The notes under the pieces: generated by a model
Seen by the model: the letters and a program-made list of their open reading frames with translations, nothing else
Database searches by the model: none
Told to the model about the DNA's origin: nothing
Shown here: positions 28,930 through 37,608 of the stretch, piece after piece
Layout: each line of letters starts with the position of its first letter
Numbering within the stretch: position 1 is the stretch's first letter
Program-made: the position numbers and the translations under genes
Assembly: GCF_026162425.1 (NCBI RefSeq)
Contig: NZ_JAOBQJ010000005.1
Span: forward strand, 504,638-568,637
Direction of reading: 5' to 3'
Source of the DNA: Flexivirga meconopsidis
GTDB taxonomy: Bacteria; Actinomycetota; Actinomycetes; Actinomycetales; Dermatophilaceae
DNA: 64,000 bases

Positions 28930-29538
28930 ATGAATACCGGACGGCATTTGGCGACCCTCGCCGGTCCACCGACAACCATTCGGCTCCAAGCACTCATCGC
29001 CGGCACTCGGCCAGACCCGCTGCTGGCGACGCTGGCCGAGCTGGCGGGGACTTTCGCCCGGACCCTGCCGCCCGACCCGTTCTCGCTGGACGCGGTGGCC
29101 TACAGCGGCACCTCCTCGACGCGCGCGCGGCTGCAGGCGGCCCGGCGCGACTACCGGGTCCGGCTGAACCGGGCGCATGCCGCGATCGTGTATGTCGGCA
29201 GCAGCGAACAGGAGGATGCGGCCTCGCTGACTGCCGCATTGCAGCTGCCCGGACGCCGGAGCCCGAACCCGCTCGCCGACCTGCCCGCGGCGATCGTCTG
29301 CGTCTCGGAGACCAGTGACCTGCCGGTGATCCACGCCCAGCAGCAGTTGCTTGACGCCGGCACCGAGCTGGTGGCCGCCGTACGGTTCCAGCCGTCGCTG
29401 ATCGCGCCGGACCCGGCGCAGGATCTGACGGTGACCAGTGCGCTCGCCGACATCGTCCTCGCGCTCGAGTCGGCCGCCGTCGTCAACCGTCCGTGGGACA
29501 GCTCGGTGTTCAGGGAGCCTCGGCACCTCGCGTCATGA
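28930..29538 (+). CDS. Hypothetical protein downstream of XRE regulator
   Basis: Protein of 202 residues with a strong ribosome-binding site (GGGGAAGGA) 5 nt before ATG 28930. Composition is Ala/Leu-rich and alternates helices with short strands (AAIVYVGSSEQED, AAIVCVSETSDLPV, ELVAAVRFQPS), suggesting an alpha/beta fold, but no nucleotide-binding or catalytic motif is evident. No signal peptide or membrane helix. The last 29 bp overlap the converging kynU gene. It may be the regulatory target of the upstream XRE protein. Function unknown. Confidence 0.65.
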   Translation: MNTGRHLATLAGPPTTIRLQALIAGTRPDPLLATLAELAGTFARTLPPDPFSLDAVAYSGTSSTRARLQAARRDYRVRLNRAHAAIVYVGSSEQEDAASLTAALQLPGRRSPNPLADLPAAIVCVSETSDLPVIHAQQQLLDAGTELVAAVRFQPSLIAPDPAQDLTVTSALADIVLALESAAVVNRPWDSSVFREPRHLAS

Positions 29539-30757
29539 CGGTTCGGGCAACTTCGAGGGCCCGCACGACGTCCGTATAGGACGTGCAGAGCGGAGCAAGC
29601 CCGAGCCGGATCCCGTCCGGCGCACGGAAATCAGGTATGACGCCACGCTCCCAAAGGCTGGCGTTCACCTGCCGGAAGTCACCCCGGCTGATCGTGACAT
29701 GCCCGCCGCGCCGGGTCGCATCACGTGGCGAATTCACCTGCACCCCAAGCGAATCCGGCCAGCTGTCGACGACGTCGATGGCGAGCGAGGTGAGCCCGGT
29801 CGACTTGCTCCGGATTGCGTCGATGCCGGCCCGAGCGATGAGGTCCACGCCGGCTCGCACCGGCACCATCCCGACGATCGGCGGCGTGCCGCTCACCAGC
29901 GCACGGATGCCGGCGGCCGGTTGGTAGCCGGGCCCCATCGTGAATGGATCCGCCCGCCCCATCCAGCCCTGGATCGGCTGGCGCACGTGGTCCTGCAGGT
30001 CTCGACGCACGTATCCGAACGCCGGTGCACCGGGGCCGCCGCCGAGGAACTTGTAGGTGCAGCCGACCGCCAGGTCGACGCCCCACGCGTCGAGCTGCAC
30101 CGGCAACGCGCCGACCGAGTGACACAGATCGGCCAGCAACAGCGCGCCGGCCTGGTGCGAAATCGCAGCGATCGCAGGTAGATCCGCGACCCACCCGGAT
30201 CGGTAGGCGACGTGGGAGAGCACGACGAGCGCGGTCCGCTCCCCTGCTGCCTCAGCAACCTGCTCGGCGTGTACCCCTTCCCGCGGGTCGGTGTCGATCC
30301 AGCGCAGCGACATGCCGCACTCGCTTGCGATCCCTTCCAGCACATAGCGATCGGTCGGGAAGTTGTCCGTGTCGAGCACGATCTCGTCCCGGCCGGGTCG
30401 GGCGGTCAATGCCGCGCGGGCGAGCTTGTAGAGCAGCACGGTCGTCGAGTCCGCGACCACGGTCTGCCCGGACGCGGCACCAAGGCAGGCCGTGGCGATC
30501 TCGTCGCCCACCCGCTCCGGCCATTGCATCCACGGGTCGTCTCCGTCCGTCCAGCTCCGGATCAGACTGGTGCCCCACGCGCCGGCGACCAGTGCTTGCA
30601 GATCGGCCGCCGCACGCTTGGTCGGCCGCCCGAGCGAGTTGCCGTCCAGGTAGGCAACGAAGCCGGGCTCGTCGATCGGCACGAATTCATTCAGGTATGC
30701 CGCAAGGGGATCCGCGGCGTCGAGTTCCGCTGCGCGCTGGAGCAATTCGGCGTTCAT
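29510..30757 (-). CDS. kynU: Kynureninase
   Basis: Protein of 415 residues, a PLP enzyme cleaving kynurenine to anthranilate and alanine. Features are FVAYLDGNSLGRPTKRA, the phosphate-binding VADSTTVLLYKLARAAL, DLCHSVGALPVQLDAWGVDLAVGC and the PLP lysine in CTYKFLGGGPGAPAFGYV. The start lies in an ATGA overlap with kynA (30754-30757). The C-terminus overlaps an unknown gene. No kynB formamidase is in the window, so the middle step must be encoded elsewhere. Confidence 0.95.
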   Translation of the reverse strand: MNAELLQRAAELDAADPLAAYLNEFVPIDEPGFVAYLDGNSLGRPTKRAAADLQALVAGAWGTSLIRSWTDGDDPWMQWPERVGDEIATACLGAASGQTVVADSTTVLLYKLARAALTARPGRDEIVLDTDNFPTDRYVLEGIASECGMSLRWIDTDPREGVHAEQVAEAAGERTALVVLSHVAYRSGWVADLPAIAAISHQAGALLLADLCHSVGALPVQLDAWGVDLAVGCTYKFLGGGPGAPAFGYVRRDLQDHVRQPIQGWMGRADPFTMGPGYQPAAGIRALVSGTPPIVGMVPVRAGVDLIARAGIDAIRSKSTGLTSLAIDVVDSWPDSLGVQVNSPRDATRRGGHVTISRGDFRQVNASLWERGVIPDFRAPDGIRLGLAPLCTSYTDVVRALEVARTVMTRGAEAP

Positions 30758-31596
30758 CGCTGCCCGCTCCGCTCCACCGAACCGGTCGCAATGACGCCTC
30801 GGACGGCATACAGCTCGGGGAAGAAGGTCTGGTCCAGCGCCTTGCGCAAAAAGGTCACTCCGGAGCTTCCGCCGGTGCCGCGCGCAGTGCCGATGATCCG
30901 CTCGACGGTCTTCAGGTGGCGGAAGCGCCACTGCTGGAAGTTGTCCTCCAGGTCGACCAGCTCCTCGCAGGTCTCGTAGATGTCCCAGTGCGCGGCCGGA
31001 TCGGCATACACCTGCTGGAAGACCTGCAGCACCTCGTCGCGAGAGGTGTACGGCTGCGACCAGTCACGGTCGATCACGTCCGCCGGCACCGCGAACCCGC
31101 GGCGGGCGAGCAGTTGCAAGAACACGTCGTAGAGGCTCGGCTCGTCGAGCAGCTGCGCCAGCACCGCCTGCCACTGCGGCTCCCGATCGAAGACACGCAC
31201 CATCTCGGCCTTCTTGTTGCCCAGCAGGAATTCGACCGCGCGATACTGCACCGACTGGAAGCCGGACGAGGTCGCGAGGAACTCCCGGAACTGCGAGTAC
31301 TCGCTGGGCGTCAGTGTCGCGAGCACCGACCATTGGCCGGTCAGTGTGGCCTGGATGTGCTTGACCCGAGCCAGCCGCTTCAATGCGGCCTGCAGCTCGT
31401 CCTGCTCGAAAAGCTCACGCGCGGAACGAAGTTCGTGCAACACCAGCTTGAACCACAACTCGCTGGTCTGGTGTTGGATGATGAAGAGCAGCTCGTCGTG
31501 CTGCGGCGGCTGCGCCAGCGGATGCTGCGCCGAGAGCAGTGTCTTCAGATCCAGATAATCGGCATAGGACATGTCCCGGGTCGTGTCGTGGCTCAC
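30754..31596 (-). CDS. kynA: Tryptophan 2,3-dioxygenase
   Basis: Protein of about 280 residues, a haem enzyme opening the indole ring of tryptophan to N-formylkynurenine. Family signatures: YADYLDLKTLLSAQHPL, HDELLFIIQHQTSELWFKLVLHEL with the distal His region, and DLEDNFQQWRFRHLKTVERIIG near the C-terminus. GTG 31596 (MSHDTTRDMSYADY) is chosen because it lies just after the previous stop; ATG 31572 is an alternative. It is 23 bp downstream of the SIS-domain gene, so kynA-kynU appear to be appended to the pmmA transcription unit. Confidence 0.94.
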   Translation of the reverse strand: MSHDTTRDMSYADYLDLKTLLSAQHPLAQPPQHDELLFIIQHQTSELWFKLVLHELRSARELFEQDELQAALKRLARVKHIQATLTGQWSVLATLTPSEYSQFREFLATSSGFQSVQYRAVEFLLGNKKAEMVRVFDREPQWQAVLAQLLDEPSLYDVFLQLLARRGFAVPADVIDRDWSQPYTSRDEVLQVFQQVYADPAAHWDIYETCEELVDLEDNFQQWRFRHLKTVERIIGTARGTGGSSGVTFLRKALDQTFFPELYAVRGVIATGSVERSGQR

Positions 31597-31619
31597 GCTC
31601 AGCACGGTACCCGGACGGC

Positions 31620-32807
31620 TCACTCCCCGGAGGTCCGGTCGCGCAGATCGGCAATGTGCGGGGACACCGCCGGGTCCACCCCGAGCCCGATTGCCAGGTA
31701 GGTCGCCGCGAAGTCGACCAGCGACACGAGTTCGGCCAGTCGCACCACGGGATGCCCTGCCGATGCGGTGGATTCGATCACCTTGACTCCTGCGGCCCGC
31801 GCGGTCTGCAGCAACGCCTCGGTGAGCGCCTGCGCCTCGTCGCCGGCCGGGGTCGGCGGCTGGACCGCGACGTCGCGCAGCATCATCAGCCCCAGTTTGG
31901 GCTGCGCCGGAGCGTCCAGGAACGGGTCGGCGAACAGGTCGGCCGACGCACCGGAGTTGCCACCCGCGCCGCTGCCACCACCGGCGGTGAACGGGCCGTC
32001 GAAGCACGCCACCACCTGGGATGCAGCGTCGGGCAGTTCGCCCCAGGTGGCCGGGATCCGTGCGGTGCGGGCCAGCATCGACGACGCGCGCGCCGCCGCG
32101 ACACCGGCCAGCGCGTTGTCGCCGAGCACCACCGGGACGGTCTCGGCAAGTTGCACCGCGATCAGCTTCGCGGGATTGACGAACGACTCCGACGACGGGC
32201 GGCAGGCATCGGCCTGATCATCCAATCGCCTTGCCAGCTCAGGAAATACGTCCTCCGGCACATCGGCCAGACCGAGCACGTCCGCGGCCAGCAGCACCGG
32301 GGTGAGCAGCGACCACAGCGAGGTGCGCGACGAGGTGCGGCCCCGGCCGACGCCGATGTGCACCCCGCGCGAACGCCGGCTGACCTCGGCCAGCGGCGAC
32401 TCGTCGGCACCAACCGTCAGCAACGCGGCGCCCCGTCGAGCGGCTTCCCGCGCCAGCGCCACCGGCCCGTCGGCCGTGCCGGACAACGACACCGCGATGA
32501 CCAGGTCGAGCGGACCCACCCAGCCGGGCAACGGCAAGTTGCGGCGCACCGTGACCGGCACGGGTGACGACGGTTCGGCGAGCAGCTCCAGCACGTCGGC
32601 GACCAACGCGCTGCCACCCAGTGCCGCGACCACCACGGATCGGGGACGTTCCCCGTAGGCGACCTTGTCGACGCCGCCCTCCTGTGACAGCGTCACCGCC
32701 TCGCGCACCTGTGCGCCGGCCGTGGCGAGCGCCCGCAGACTGTCGCGCGAGTCGCGTCGTGCAAGCTCCTCCGGGTCGTCGATCCACGACTCGTCGAGGT
32801 AGGGCAT
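31620..32807 (-). CDS. SIS-domain phosphosugar isomerase-like protein
   Basis: Protein of 395 residues, counterpart of mycobacterial Rv3256c by position and appearance. Two SIS (sugar isomerase) folds: the first includes SVVVAALGGSALVADVLELL and VIAVSLSGTADGPVALAREAARRGA (a phosphosugar-binding Ser-rich loop), the second LAETVPVVLGDNALAGVAAARASSML. It resembles bifunctional phosphoglucose/phosphomannose isomerases and may supply mannose-6-phosphate beside pmmA. A Gly/Ser-rich insert (GGGSGAGGNSGASAD) interrupts the second half. 12 bp separate it from the Trm112-like gene. Confidence 0.88.
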   Translation of the reverse strand: MPYLDESWIDDPEELARRDSRDSLRALATAGAQVREAVTLSQEGGVDKVAYGERPRSVVVAALGGSALVADVLELLAEPSSPVPVTVRRNLPLPGWVGPLDLVIAVSLSGTADGPVALAREAARRGAALLTVGADESPLAEVSRRSRGVHIGVGRGRTSSRTSLWSLLTPVLLAADVLGLADVPEDVFPELARRLDDQADACRPSSESFVNPAKLIAVQLAETVPVVLGDNALAGVAAARASSMLARTARIPATWGELPDAASQVVACFDGPFTAGGGSGAGGNSGASADLFADPFLDAPAQPKLGLMMLRDVAVQPPTPAGDEAQALTEALLQTARAAGVKVIESTASAGHPVVRLAELVSLVDFAATYLAIGLGVDPAVSPHIADLRDRTSGE

Positions 32808-32819
32808 CCGCGTTCCGCG

Positions 32820-33029
32820 TCAGACGGTGAAGAGGCGGGCTTCGTCGGCAAGCAGCACCGGCACCCCGGCCTCGATCCGGTAAGCCCGCCGCTGCCCGGG
32901 CCCACCGCAGTCGGCAGTGCACTGCAGCTCCGGCTCACCGGAAGGGCCGGTTGCGTCCACCAGCTCGTGCAGACCGACGGGGCAGCGCAGAATCTCGCGC
33001 AGCCAGGGGTCGAGGGTTGCCGTGGTCAT
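32820..33029 (-). CDS. Trm112-like small zinc protein
   Basis: Protein of 69 residues, MTTATLDPWLREILRCPVG..., with Cys16, Cys37 and Cys41 in Trm112-like spacing and the closing GVPVLLADEARLF that is typical of bacterial YcaR/Trm112 proteins. Trm112 proteins bind zinc and in other organisms activate methyltransferases. It lies 2 bp after pmmA and 12 bp before the SIS gene, the same placement as small Trm112-like genes in other actinobacteria. Its partner here is unknown. Confidence 0.85.
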   Translation of the reverse strand: MTTATLDPWLREILRCPVGLHELVDATGPSGEPELQCTADCGGPGQRRAYRIEAGVPVLLADEARLFTV

Positions 33030-33031
33030 GG

Positions 33032-34450
33032 TCAGGCCTCCTGCCGGATCTGATGCAGTGCGGCGTCGCGCACTCGTTCCATGGTCGCACTGTCCGCCGC
33101 TTCGACGTTGAGACGCAGCAGCGGCTCGGTATTGCTGGCGCGCACGTTCAGCCACCACATCGGTGCGGCGTCGTGAGTGATCGTCAAGCCGTCGAGCTCA
33201 TCGGCGGCCACCTCGCCCTCACCGTCCGCCCAGCTGCGCACCCGCGCGGTCGCGGCAGCCGCGTCGTGCACGGTCGAGTTGATCTCACCGCTTGCGACAT
33301 AACGGCTGTATGACGCCATCAGTTGCGACAACGGCGCATCCTGCTCGCCGAGGGCCGCGAGCACGTGCATCGCGGCCAACATGCCGGTGTCGGCGAACCA
33401 GAAGTCGCGGAAGTAGTAGTGCGCCGAGTGCTCACCGCCGAAAATCGCGTCGTACGTTGCCATTTCGGCCTTGATGAACGAGTGGCCCACACGGGTGCGG
33501 ACCGGCACGCCGCCCGCCTCGGTGATGATCTCGGGCACCGCACGCGAGGAGATGAGGTTGTGCACGACGCTCGCGCCGGACCCGGCCTTGGCGATCTCCC
33601 GCGTCGCGACGAGGGCGGTCACCGCCGATGGGCTGACCGGCTCGCCGCGTTCGTCGACCACGAAGCAGCGGTCGGCGTCGCCGTCGAAGGCCAGCCCGAT
33701 GTCGGCGCCGTGCTCGCGCACCGCGGCCTGCAGATCCCGCAGGTTCTCCGGCTCCAGCGGGTTCGCCTCGTGGTTGGGGAAGGTGCCGTCCAGCTCGAAG
33801 TACAACGGGATGACCTTCATCGGCAGTTCGGGCAAGCCGGCCGCGGTGCCGAGCACGGCAGGCACCGTGTGACCGCCCATCCCGTTGCCGGCGTCGACGA
33901 CGACGGTGAGCTCCCGTCCGCCGCTCAGGTCGACCAGACCGCGCAGGAATCCGGCGTAGTCGGCGAGCATGTCGCGCTGGGTGATCGTGCCGGGTGTCCC
34001 GACCTCCGCGGGCTCCGGCTCGCGTGCGTCGAGGCGCTGCTGGGCGAGCGTGGTGATGTCCGCCAGCCCCGACTCCTGGCTCACCGGCCGCGCACCCGCA
34101 CGGCACAGCTTGATCCCGTTGTATTGCGCGGGGTTGTGGCTGGCGGTGAACATCGCACCGGGCACCTCGAGCGCGCCGCTCGCGTAGTAGAGGCCGTCCG
34201 TGGAGCACAGGCCGATCTCGACCACGTCGATGCCACGCTGCGCCGCGCCGGACGCGAACGCCCTGGCCAGCAGCGGCGAACTCGGGCGCATGTCGTGGCC
34301 GACGACGATGCCTTTCGCGCCCTCGGGGATCGCCACGACGTCGGCGAACGACGCCCCGATCTCCGCCGCCACGGTCTCGTCGAGTTGCTCCGGGACCAGA
34401 CCCCGGACGTCATACGCCTTGATGAATTCGGCAAGCCGGCGACTAGTCAC
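33032..34450 (-). CDS. pmmA: Phosphomannomutase / phosphohexomutase
   Basis: Protein of 472 residues of the alpha-D-phosphohexomutase family, interconverting mannose-6-P and mannose-1-P for GDP-mannose and thus for mannosylated envelope lipids and glycans. Catalytic phosphoserine Ser104 sits in FTASHNPAQYNG, the Mg-binding loop is FDGDADRCF, the sugar loop GEHSAHYYF and the phosphate-binding loop VRASNTEPLLRLNVEA. The gene heads a minus-strand chain with Trm112-like, SIS, kynA and kynU. It follows DUF3499 by 11 bp, so that gene may be the true first cistron. Confidence 0.95.
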   Translation of the reverse strand: MTSRRLAEFIKAYDVRGLVPEQLDETVAAEIGASFADVVAIPEGAKGIVVGHDMRPSSPLLARAFASGAAQRGIDVVEIGLCSTDGLYYASGALEVPGAMFTASHNPAQYNGIKLCRAGARPVSQESGLADITTLAQQRLDAREPEPAEVGTPGTITQRDMLADYAGFLRGLVDLSGGRELTVVVDAGNGMGGHTVPAVLGTAAGLPELPMKVIPLYFELDGTFPNHEANPLEPENLRDLQAAVREHGADIGLAFDGDADRCFVVDERGEPVSPSAVTALVATREIAKAGSGASVVHNLISSRAVPEIITEAGGVPVRTRVGHSFIKAEMATYDAIFGGEHSAHYYFRDFWFADTGMLAAMHVLAALGEQDAPLSQLMASYSRYVASGEINSTVHDAAAATARVRSWADGEGEVAADELDGLTITHDAAPMWWLNVRASNTEPLLRLNVEAADSATMERVRDAALHQIRQEA

Positions 34451-34461
34451 AGTCGGGCAGC

Positions 34462-34824
34462 CTACCGGTGCGCCTCCAGCCCGGGCAGCACTGTCAGCAC
34501 GGGCCGTCCGGTGGCTCGCTCGGGCTCCGGTCGCGGTGCCGGCGGCCGCCCCGCGGCACGCACCGCGTCGGCGAGCGCCAGCAGGTCATCCGGTGTCGGC
34601 TCGGGCTCGGTGAGGTCGATCGCGAGGCGTACGACGTCCCACCCGCGCGGCGCCGTCAGCCGGGTGGTGTGCTCGGCACACAGGTCGTAGGAGTGCGGCT
34701 CGGCATACGTGGCGAGCGGGCCGACGACGACGGTCTGGTCGGCGTGCACATAGGTGAGGGTCGCCACTGCGCCGCCGCTGCACGCGGTGCGGGAACACTG
34801 TCGTTTGACCCTCGGCGCCGTCAC
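34462..34824 (-). CDS. DUF3499 family protein
   Basis: Protein of 120 residues from GTG 34824 (MTAPRVKRQCSRTACSGGAVATLTYVHADQTVVVGPLA, given in part). Cys10 and Cys15, with a later DLCAEHTTR, form a probable zinc knuckle. Counterpart of mycobacterial Rv3258c, in the same order next to pmmA. The C-terminal third is Pro-rich and variable. Function is unknown. It diverges from the zincin-like gene across 94 bp. Confidence 0.87.
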   Translation of the reverse strand: MTAPRVKRQCSRTACSGGAVATLTYVHADQTVVVGPLATYAEPHSYDLCAEHTTRLTAPRGWDVVRLAIDLTEPEPTPDDLLALADAVRAAGRPPAPRPEPERATGRPVLTVLPGLEAHR

Positions 34825-34918
34825 GAGGGGAGACTCTAACGCCCCGCGACGCGCCCGCCGCCCAGGCACGCCGTAACCGCGGGCATGACTGTGGTTAAAG
34901 TCGTTCCGTGAGGTTCGC

Positions 34919-35305
34919 ATGAGGTCCGACCGGCACGGACGCGGCGTGCGCGGGCCGTTGGCCTGGCCGCCGGTGCCCGCCATGCAGAGCCGTTCGGCAC
35001 AGTTCGACGACGTCGTGCTCGACGCGGTCGAGACCCTGGAGCGCCGGCTGCGGCGTCAGCTCGCCGACATCGAGTTCGCCGTCGAGGACGTGCCGTCCAC
35101 CGATCCCGCGCCGTGGGAGGCGCAGCTCGCCCTCGGGCGTAGCTTCCCCGCCGAACGCGGCCGCGCGGCCCGTGTCGTGCTCTACCGGCGACCGATCGAG
35201 TCCCGGGCGGTGACCGAGACCGAGCTCGGTGATCTGGTCGAAGACGTGCTGGCCGAGCAGGTGGCCCACGTCATCGGCATCCACCCCGACGACCTGGAGG
35301 ACTGA
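34919..35305 (+). CDS. Zincin-like (Rv3259-type) protein, motif degenerate
   Basis: Protein of 128 residues starting MRSDRHGRGVRGPL, counterpart of mycobacterial Rv3259. The family is annotated as metallopeptidase because relatives outside actinobacteria carry HExxH in VLHEIGHHFG. Here the matching stretch reads EDVLAEQVAHVIGIHPDDLED, so the first His is Ala and the spacing is altered; zinc protease activity is doubtful. It sits between DUF3499 and a Rossmann-fold gene, 4 bp before the latter, and faces the same conserved whiB2 neighbourhood as in mycobacteria. Confidence 0.85.
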   Translation: MRSDRHGRGVRGPLAWPPVPAMQSRSAQFDDVVLDAVETLERRLRRQLADIEFAVEDVPSTDPAPWEAQLALGRSFPAERGRAARVVLYRRPIESRAVTETELGDLVEDVLAEQVAHVIGIHPDDLED

Positions 35306-35309
35306 CCCG

Positions 35310-36140
35310 ATGTCCGACGCCGCCCTACCGCCGCCGCTGATCCCGGGCCTGCCGGGGCTCGGTCGGCAGCCGGTGCTGGTCACCGGAGGCACCGGCACCA
35401 TCGGTTCCCAGGTGGTGCTGGAGCTGCTGCAGTCGCAGATCCCCGCGCGGGTGCTGACCCGGCTGGCCAAGCCCAGCACGACCGAGGGCCTGGTGTATGT
35501 CGAGGGCGACCTCATCACCGGTGCCGGCCTGCAGGACGCGGTGTCGCAGGTGCAGGCGGTCATCCACTGCGCGTCCGACGCCTCCCGCGGCCGGGAGGTC
35601 GACATCGACGGGACCCGCCGACTGACCGAGGCGATGGCGAGGTGGGCGCCCGACGCTCGGCTGGTGCACGTGTCGATCGTCGGCTGCTGGGACAACCCGC
35701 TGCCCTACTACCGGATCAAGGCGGAGTCCGAGACCGTCGTGACTGCCTCGGACCGCCCGCACGTCATCGCCCGCGCCACCCAGGTGCACGAGCTGGTCGC
35801 GAAGCTCGTCGGCGCCCACCTCGGACCGCTCGGGGTCGGGATGCGCGGCTTGCGCTTTGCTCCATGCGACTCTCGTTGGCTGGCAACGCAACTGGTGGAT
35901 CTCGCACTCGACGAGAAGCTGCCCGTCGAGCCGGTCGAGTTTGCCGGACCGGAGGTGCTGAGCGCGCGCGAGCTCGCCGTGTTGACCGCGCACGTACGCG
36001 GCCGGACCGCGCCGCGGCTGCTCCGCCTGCCCCGGGTCGGCGGCGTGCTGCGTGGCTTGTCCGAGGGCAGCAACCTGCCCGGCCCGACCGCTCGCCGAGG
36101 CGGGCGCAGCTACGTGCAGTGGTTGGCCGAGCAGGGCTGA
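35310..36140 (+). CDS. NAD(P)-binding NmrA/SDR-like protein
   Basis: Protein of 276 residues with an N-terminal Rossmann fold, VLVTGGTGTIGSQVVLELL (about 21-40), and the extended/atypical SDR pattern VIHCASDASRGREVDIDGTRRLTEAM. The usual catalytic YxxxK is replaced around PLPYYRIKAESETVV, where Tyr and Lys are still spaced YRIK, as in NmrA/NAD-dependent epimerase-like proteins. It may act as a redox sensor or a small oxidoreductase. Start ATG 35310 is 4 bp after the previous stop. Converges on DUF5719 across 13 bp. Confidence 0.8.
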   Translation: MSDAALPPPLIPGLPGLGRQPVLVTGGTGTIGSQVVLELLQSQIPARVLTRLAKPSTTEGLVYVEGDLITGAGLQDAVSQVQAVIHCASDASRGREVDIDGTRRLTEAMARWAPDARLVHVSIVGCWDNPLPYYRIKAESETVVTASDRPHVIARATQVHELVAKLVGAHLGPLGVGMRGLRFAPCDSRWLATQLVDLALDEKLPVEPVEFAGPEVLSARELAVLTAHVRGRTAPRLLRLPRVGGVLRGLSEGSNLPGPTARRGGRSYVQWLAEQG

Positions 36141-36153
36141 GGCAGAACCGTCG

Positions 36154-37608
36154 TCAGCCCCGCGCCGGGGTCATCGAGACCGATGTCCCGGTGGTGGACA
36201 CCGGCAGCAGCGGCAGCGCCGCCGACAAGCCGCCCTTGGCGTCCTTCCCGTCCACGAGAACGGTGGCGTAGGCACTCACGTCGTCCGCGGGGCGCAGCCA
36301 GACCGCGCGCACGGACGCCGGAAGCTGTTGCACGACAGGCCGATCCGACCGCACGGTGATGCGCGAACGGCTACTGCCCTTGTCGGTGACGGTCTCGACA
36401 TCCACGGCGCCGCCCTTCGGTGACGACACCATCAACGTGGCGCGTCCGCCCGGCACCGCGGTCGGCAGAGCGGCACCGGTCAGGCCGGTGATCGCGGTCG
36501 CGGCGGGAGCCCAGGCGATGTCGGTGCGGCCGGAGGCGGCGGTGCGGCCGAGCGCCGCGGCCGCTACCGGCACGTCAGACGTCACCCGCAGCTGGTACTT
36601 GCCCGGCCTGAGTCCACTCAGAGTCACCGCATCCGTCGTGCCTGCGGACACAGTGCGCACCTTGTCGGCCGCGACGGCACCCGAGTCGTCGATTGCCCGC
36701 ACGCGCACGATGGCGTCGTCGGGGCCGGGCACCGCGACGCGCACCTCCGGCGCCGCGTCGGATGCCGCAACGCCGGCAATCACAAGGTCTTTCGCGGGAG
36801 CGGCAGTGGCATTGGAGGTCGCCTCACCGACCGGTGTCTCCCCGTCCATCCAGGCGTCGGTGAGCGTGGCAACCACCCCGCCGCCGGTCGCCGTCACGTG
36901 CACGGCGGCGTTGGCGAGCGATCGCGGGAAGGCGCCCAGCACGATCACCTTGCGCTCTCCGGGAGCCAACACCAGGCCCTTGACCGACTTGTTCGCGTCG
37001 GCCCCGGACGCGCCAAGGACCGCAGCGTCAACCGTCGCGGGGGTGGCGCCGGGGTTGACCAGCACGAGACGCGCAACCCGGCCCTTGTCGGCACCGCCGC
37101 CGAAGAACCAGCCGTCGCGGACCGGCGCACCGCACGAGCTCAGCGTCAGTCCCCGTCCCGAGGCGTCGTCGACCAACCCGCCCTGACTGGCGGTGAACCC
37201 GGGCGCGAGCCCATCACGCACGTCGAGCTGGGGCGCGACGTCTCCAGCGACCTTCGCCGACCCCACTCCCCCACGCTGTATGGCGAAATCGGTTGTCTTT
37301 GCACCAGATCCGCCGAGCGTGACGCTTCCGTCCGACCCGGCGCCACTGAGCAACGCAGTGGGTGCCGACGCGCCGTTGACGCTGACGGCTTGCTTGGCGC
37401 CGACGCTGCCGGCGGCGCCCGCGCGATCCGGGCCGGTGCAGGTCAGTCGTGCCTGCTGGAGCGCGCCCGACGTCGAGTCTGCATTGAGCTCACGGACGTC
37501 GGAGCCCTTGGTGACATCGACCGTCCCGGTCGCCTCCCCCGCGCCCCAGACCAGTCCACCGCCGACCGCGACCGCGACGACGGCGCGCACCATCCCGCTG
37601 ACTCTCAT
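36154..37608 (-). CDS. DUF5719 family secreted/membrane-anchored protein
   Basis: Protein of 484 residues. A hydrophobic N-terminal segment (MVRAVVAVAVGGGLVWGAG, about 6-25) anchors or exports it; the remainder is rich in Ala, Gly, Val, Thr and Asp with repeating beta strands (ARLVLVNPGATPATVDAAVLG, VVATLTDAWMDGETP), like an extracellular beta-sandwich. In actinobacteria DUF5719 genes follow the giant GT2 gene, and here the two overlap (ATGA at 37605-37608), implying joint work in the envelope. No enzyme motif is visible. Confidence 0.85.
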   Translation of the reverse strand: MRVSGMVRAVVAVAVGGGLVWGAGEATGTVDVTKGSDVRELNADSTSGALQQARLTCTGPDRAGAAGSVGAKQAVSVNGASAPTALLSGAGSDGSVTLGGSGAKTTDFAIQRGGVGSAKVAGDVAPQLDVRDGLAPGFTASQGGLVDDASGRGLTLSSCGAPVRDGWFFGGGADKGRVARLVLVNPGATPATVDAAVLGASGADANKSVKGLVLAPGERKVIVLGAFPRSLANAAVHVTATGGGVVATLTDAWMDGETPVGEATSNATAAPAKDLVIAGVAASDAAPEVRVAVPGPDDAIVRVRAIDDSGAVAADKVRTVSAGTTDAVTLSGLRPGKYQLRVTSDVPVAAAALGRTAASGRTDIAWAPAATAITGLTGAALPTAVPGGRATLMVSSPKGGAVDVETVTDKGSSRSRITVRSDRPVVQQLPASVRAVWLRPADDVSAYATVLVDGKDAKGGLSAALPLLPVSTTGTSVSMTPARG

